Shown here: piece by piece, positions 4,197-5,593 of the stretch
How positions within the stretch are numbered: the first letter of the stretch is position 1
Layout: each line of letters starts with the position of its first letter
Assembly: GCA_012518475.1 (NCBI GenBank)
Contig: JAAYSB010000061.1
Location: 1 to 5,593, forward strand
Source of the DNA: Intrasporangiaceae bacterium
GTDB taxonomy: Bacteria > Actinomycetota > Actinomycetes > Actinomycetales > Dermatophilaceae
DNA length: 5,593 nucleotides
Direction of reading: 5' to 3'
Notes under the pieces: generated by a model
Database searches by the model: none
Seen by the model: the letters and a program-made list of their open reading frames with translations, nothing else
What the model was told of the DNA's origin: nothing
Made by a program: the position numbers and the translations under genes

Positions 4197-5522
4197 ATGA
4201 CCTCCGCGACGGGCAGTTCCGTGAGAGCCGCAGCCGGCGGCTCCGGCCGAAGCTGGCGGGAGCGGCTGACCGGTCCGACCCTTCGGACGTGGCTGCTGTA
4301 CTTGCCGCTCGTCACCCTGAGCTCGGTCTTGGCCGCCTCGACCTGGGACTCCCGGAGGGCGGACCATGAGGCGCTCGACGTCACCACGACCATCGCGATG
4401 CTCGTCTGGCTCGTGGGCATCCTGCTCGCCGTGAGCCTGGCGTGGCGACGGCGATATCCGGTCGCCGTTGCCGTCCTGACCGCAGCCGTCACCCTGCTCC
4501 TGCCCCTCGACCCCGTGGCGGCCCTCATCGCGTTCGGATCCCTCGCGGTGCGCCGTCTCGACCGCGTTGTCGGGGCCGTCGCCGCACTGACCGCTCTGGC
4601 GACCCTGGTCTCGACATGGCGAGACTCCCGGGGCCTGACCGAGCACAGCTCGTTCTGGCGGATCCTCCTGTCGCCTGAGGGCTCAGAGCCGCTCTCGCTG
4701 TGGGGGGTCATGGCCATCAGCGCCGCTCTCCTCGCTGTCTCGTTCGGGATCGCCATGCTCGTTCGGGACAAGGCGCGCAACCGCAGCCACCAGGAGGAGG
4801 GGCGCGTGCATCAGCAGGTCGTCGCCGGCCTCAACGACGAGCTGGCCCGCCAGGCCGAACGGGAGCGGCTCGCGCAGGAGGTGCACGACGCACTCGGGCA
4901 CCGGCTCTCCCTGCTGTCGCTCCACGCGGGCGCCGTCCAGGTGCGCGCCAAGGACCCGGCCCTACGGGAGTCCGCTGACCTCGTCCGGGCCGGAGCCGAG
5001 CAGGCGATGACCGATCTGCGCTCGCTGCTCACCATGCTGCGTCGCCCCGGGGGCCCGGACGTCGCCGACTCCATCCCCGGAGTCCACGACCTCGCCCTCC
5101 TCATCGACGAGACCTCGAGGACCGGCATCACCCTGGTCTCCACCGTCCAGCTCGAGTCGATCGAGGAGCTCGACGACCTCACCAGTCGGAGCGCCTTCCG
5201 GATCGCTCAGGAGATGCTCACCAATGCACGACGGCACGCACCCGGCATCGGCGTGCGCTTCCTCGTGCGAGCAACCCCGCAGGCCGGGGTCATCATCGAG
5301 TCCGCGAACCACCTTCCGCCGGACGCTGACTCGCATGTCGTTGCCGGCTCGGGACTGAACGGGATCCGCACGCGAGTCGATCAGCTGGGTGGCGACTTCC
5401 GCCAGTGGGTCGACGACAGCCGTGTGTTCCGGGTCGCCGTACGACTGCCGTGGGTCGCCAAACCGGACGCCGGCCCCACGCAGTGGCAGCCGTGGCGAAT
5501 CGGAGAGGAGCATCGTCGATGA
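4197..5522 (+). CDS. Two-component sensor histidine kinase, NarL/DesK class (HisKA_3)
   Basis: This 441-residue membrane kinase should sense an unknown signal and phosphorylate the regulator encoded just downstream. The N-terminal half has about five or six hydrophobic segments (about 31-48, 63-82, 87-118, 122-139, 168-189) with short loops and no large extracellular domain, so sensing is probably in or at the membrane. A coiled linker (190-225) leads to the HisKA_3 dimerisation domain, ERERLAQEVHDALGHRLS, with His230 as phosphate acceptor. The HATPase part has the N-box (Glu339, Asn343, His347 in QEMLTNARRHA) and the G-box GSGLNGIRTRV (384-394). The usual Asp-x-Gly before the G-box is replaced by ESANHLPP, a variant I recall in many actinobacterial kinases of this class. 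Start ATG 4197 matches a leaderless promoter. Its TGA overlaps the regulator's ATG by 4 bases (ATGA), implying translational coupling. Confidence 0.95.
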   Translation: MTSATGSSVRAAAGGSGRSWRERLTGPTLRTWLLYLPLVTLSSVLAASTWDSRRADHEALDVTTTIAMLVWLVGILLAVSLAWRRRYPVAVAVLTAAVTLLLPLDPVAALIAFGSLAVRRLDRVVGAVAALTALATLVSTWRDSRGLTEHSSFWRILLSPEGSEPLSLWGVMAISAALLAVSFGIAMLVRDKARNRSHQEEGRVHQQVVAGLNDELARQAERERLAQEVHDALGHRLSLLSLHAGAVQVRAKDPALRESADLVRAGAEQAMTDLRSLLTMLRRPGGPDVADSIPGVHDLALLIDETSRTGITLVSTVQLESIEELDDLTSRSAFRIAQEMLTNARRHAPGIGVRFLVRATPQAGVIIESANHLPPDADSHVVAGSGLNGIRTRVDQLGGDFRQWVDDSRVFRVAVRLPWVAKPDAGPTQWQPWRIGEEHRR

Positions 5523-5593
5523 CGGTCAGAGTCCTTCTCGTCGATGACGACCCGCTCGTCTGCCGGGGGCTGGAACTGCTGCTCAGCGCCGAC
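5519..5593 (+). CDS. Response regulator, receiver domain start (partial, runs off the window)
   Basis: Only 25 codons are present: MTVRVLLVDDDPLVCRGLEL and on. The first beta strand, the acidic Asp9-Asp10-Asp11 cluster and the following Pro-Leu-Val helix start are the standard opening of a receiver domain, and match NarL/LuxR-family regulators that pair with HisKA_3 kinases. The phosphorylated Asp and the DNA-binding domain lie beyond the window, so the output class is inferred from the partner. ATG 5519 overlaps the kinase stop by 4 bases; GGAGAGGAG (5502-5510) gives a ribosome site 8 bases upstream. It is very likely co-transcribed with the kinase. Confidence 0.93.
   Translation, partial: MTVRVLLVDDDPLVCRGLELLLSAD

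Noticed and set aside
4020..4646. N-terminal extension of the DUF4352 protein up to 4646
   Set aside because: It lies antisense to the kinase gene and has Arg/Gly/Asp-rich shadow composition; ATG 4019 has a proper ribosome site and starts a sensible protein.

Overview
The window is high-GC DNA whose coding style points to an actinobacterium: strong G/C third positions, several starts that sit 6-7 bases after a TANNNT hexamer (leaderless type), a DUF4352 protein with a Pro/Glu/Ala-rich linker, and a HisKA_3 sensor kinase with a LuxR-type partner. Micrococcales is a reasonable guess, but nothing here fixes the genus.

Left third (about 1-1940, + strand): two paralogous genes of unknown family (128-718 and 1521-1940) flank an acidic four-cysteine lipoprotein gene (745-1293). 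The paralogs share an N-terminal VRPGHEA motif and a C-terminal block ending in DDCVCDDCWPLEER. They also share about 84 bp of upstream DNA that aligns without gaps: a G-rich block, a -35/-10-like pair and a leader with a Shine-Dalgarno site. The duplicated unit is therefore gene plus promoter plus 5' leader. Six codons at the extreme left edge resemble the end of a third copy, but the window cuts it off. This cassette is the least explained and most interesting part.

Middle (1944-4019, - strand): a zinc-dependent medium-chain dehydrogenase (1944-3185) converges on the second paralog with 3 bp between the stop codons. Upstream of it lies a membrane-anchored DUF4352 protein (3279-4019). A perfect 16-bp inverted repeat separates the two and is probably the terminator of the DUF4352 gene.

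Right third (4020-5593): a 177-bp divergent intergenic region carries three CGATCGG sites spaced 22 and 33 bp apart. It is followed by a two-component operon on the + strand: a membrane-bound NarL/DesK-class histidine kinase (4197-5522), overlapping by 4 bp the start of its response regulator (5519 to beyond the window end). The phased sites may be where that regulator, or another factor, controls the kinase and/or the divergent DUF4352 gene. No RNA genes, mobile elements or CRISPR arrays were seen.
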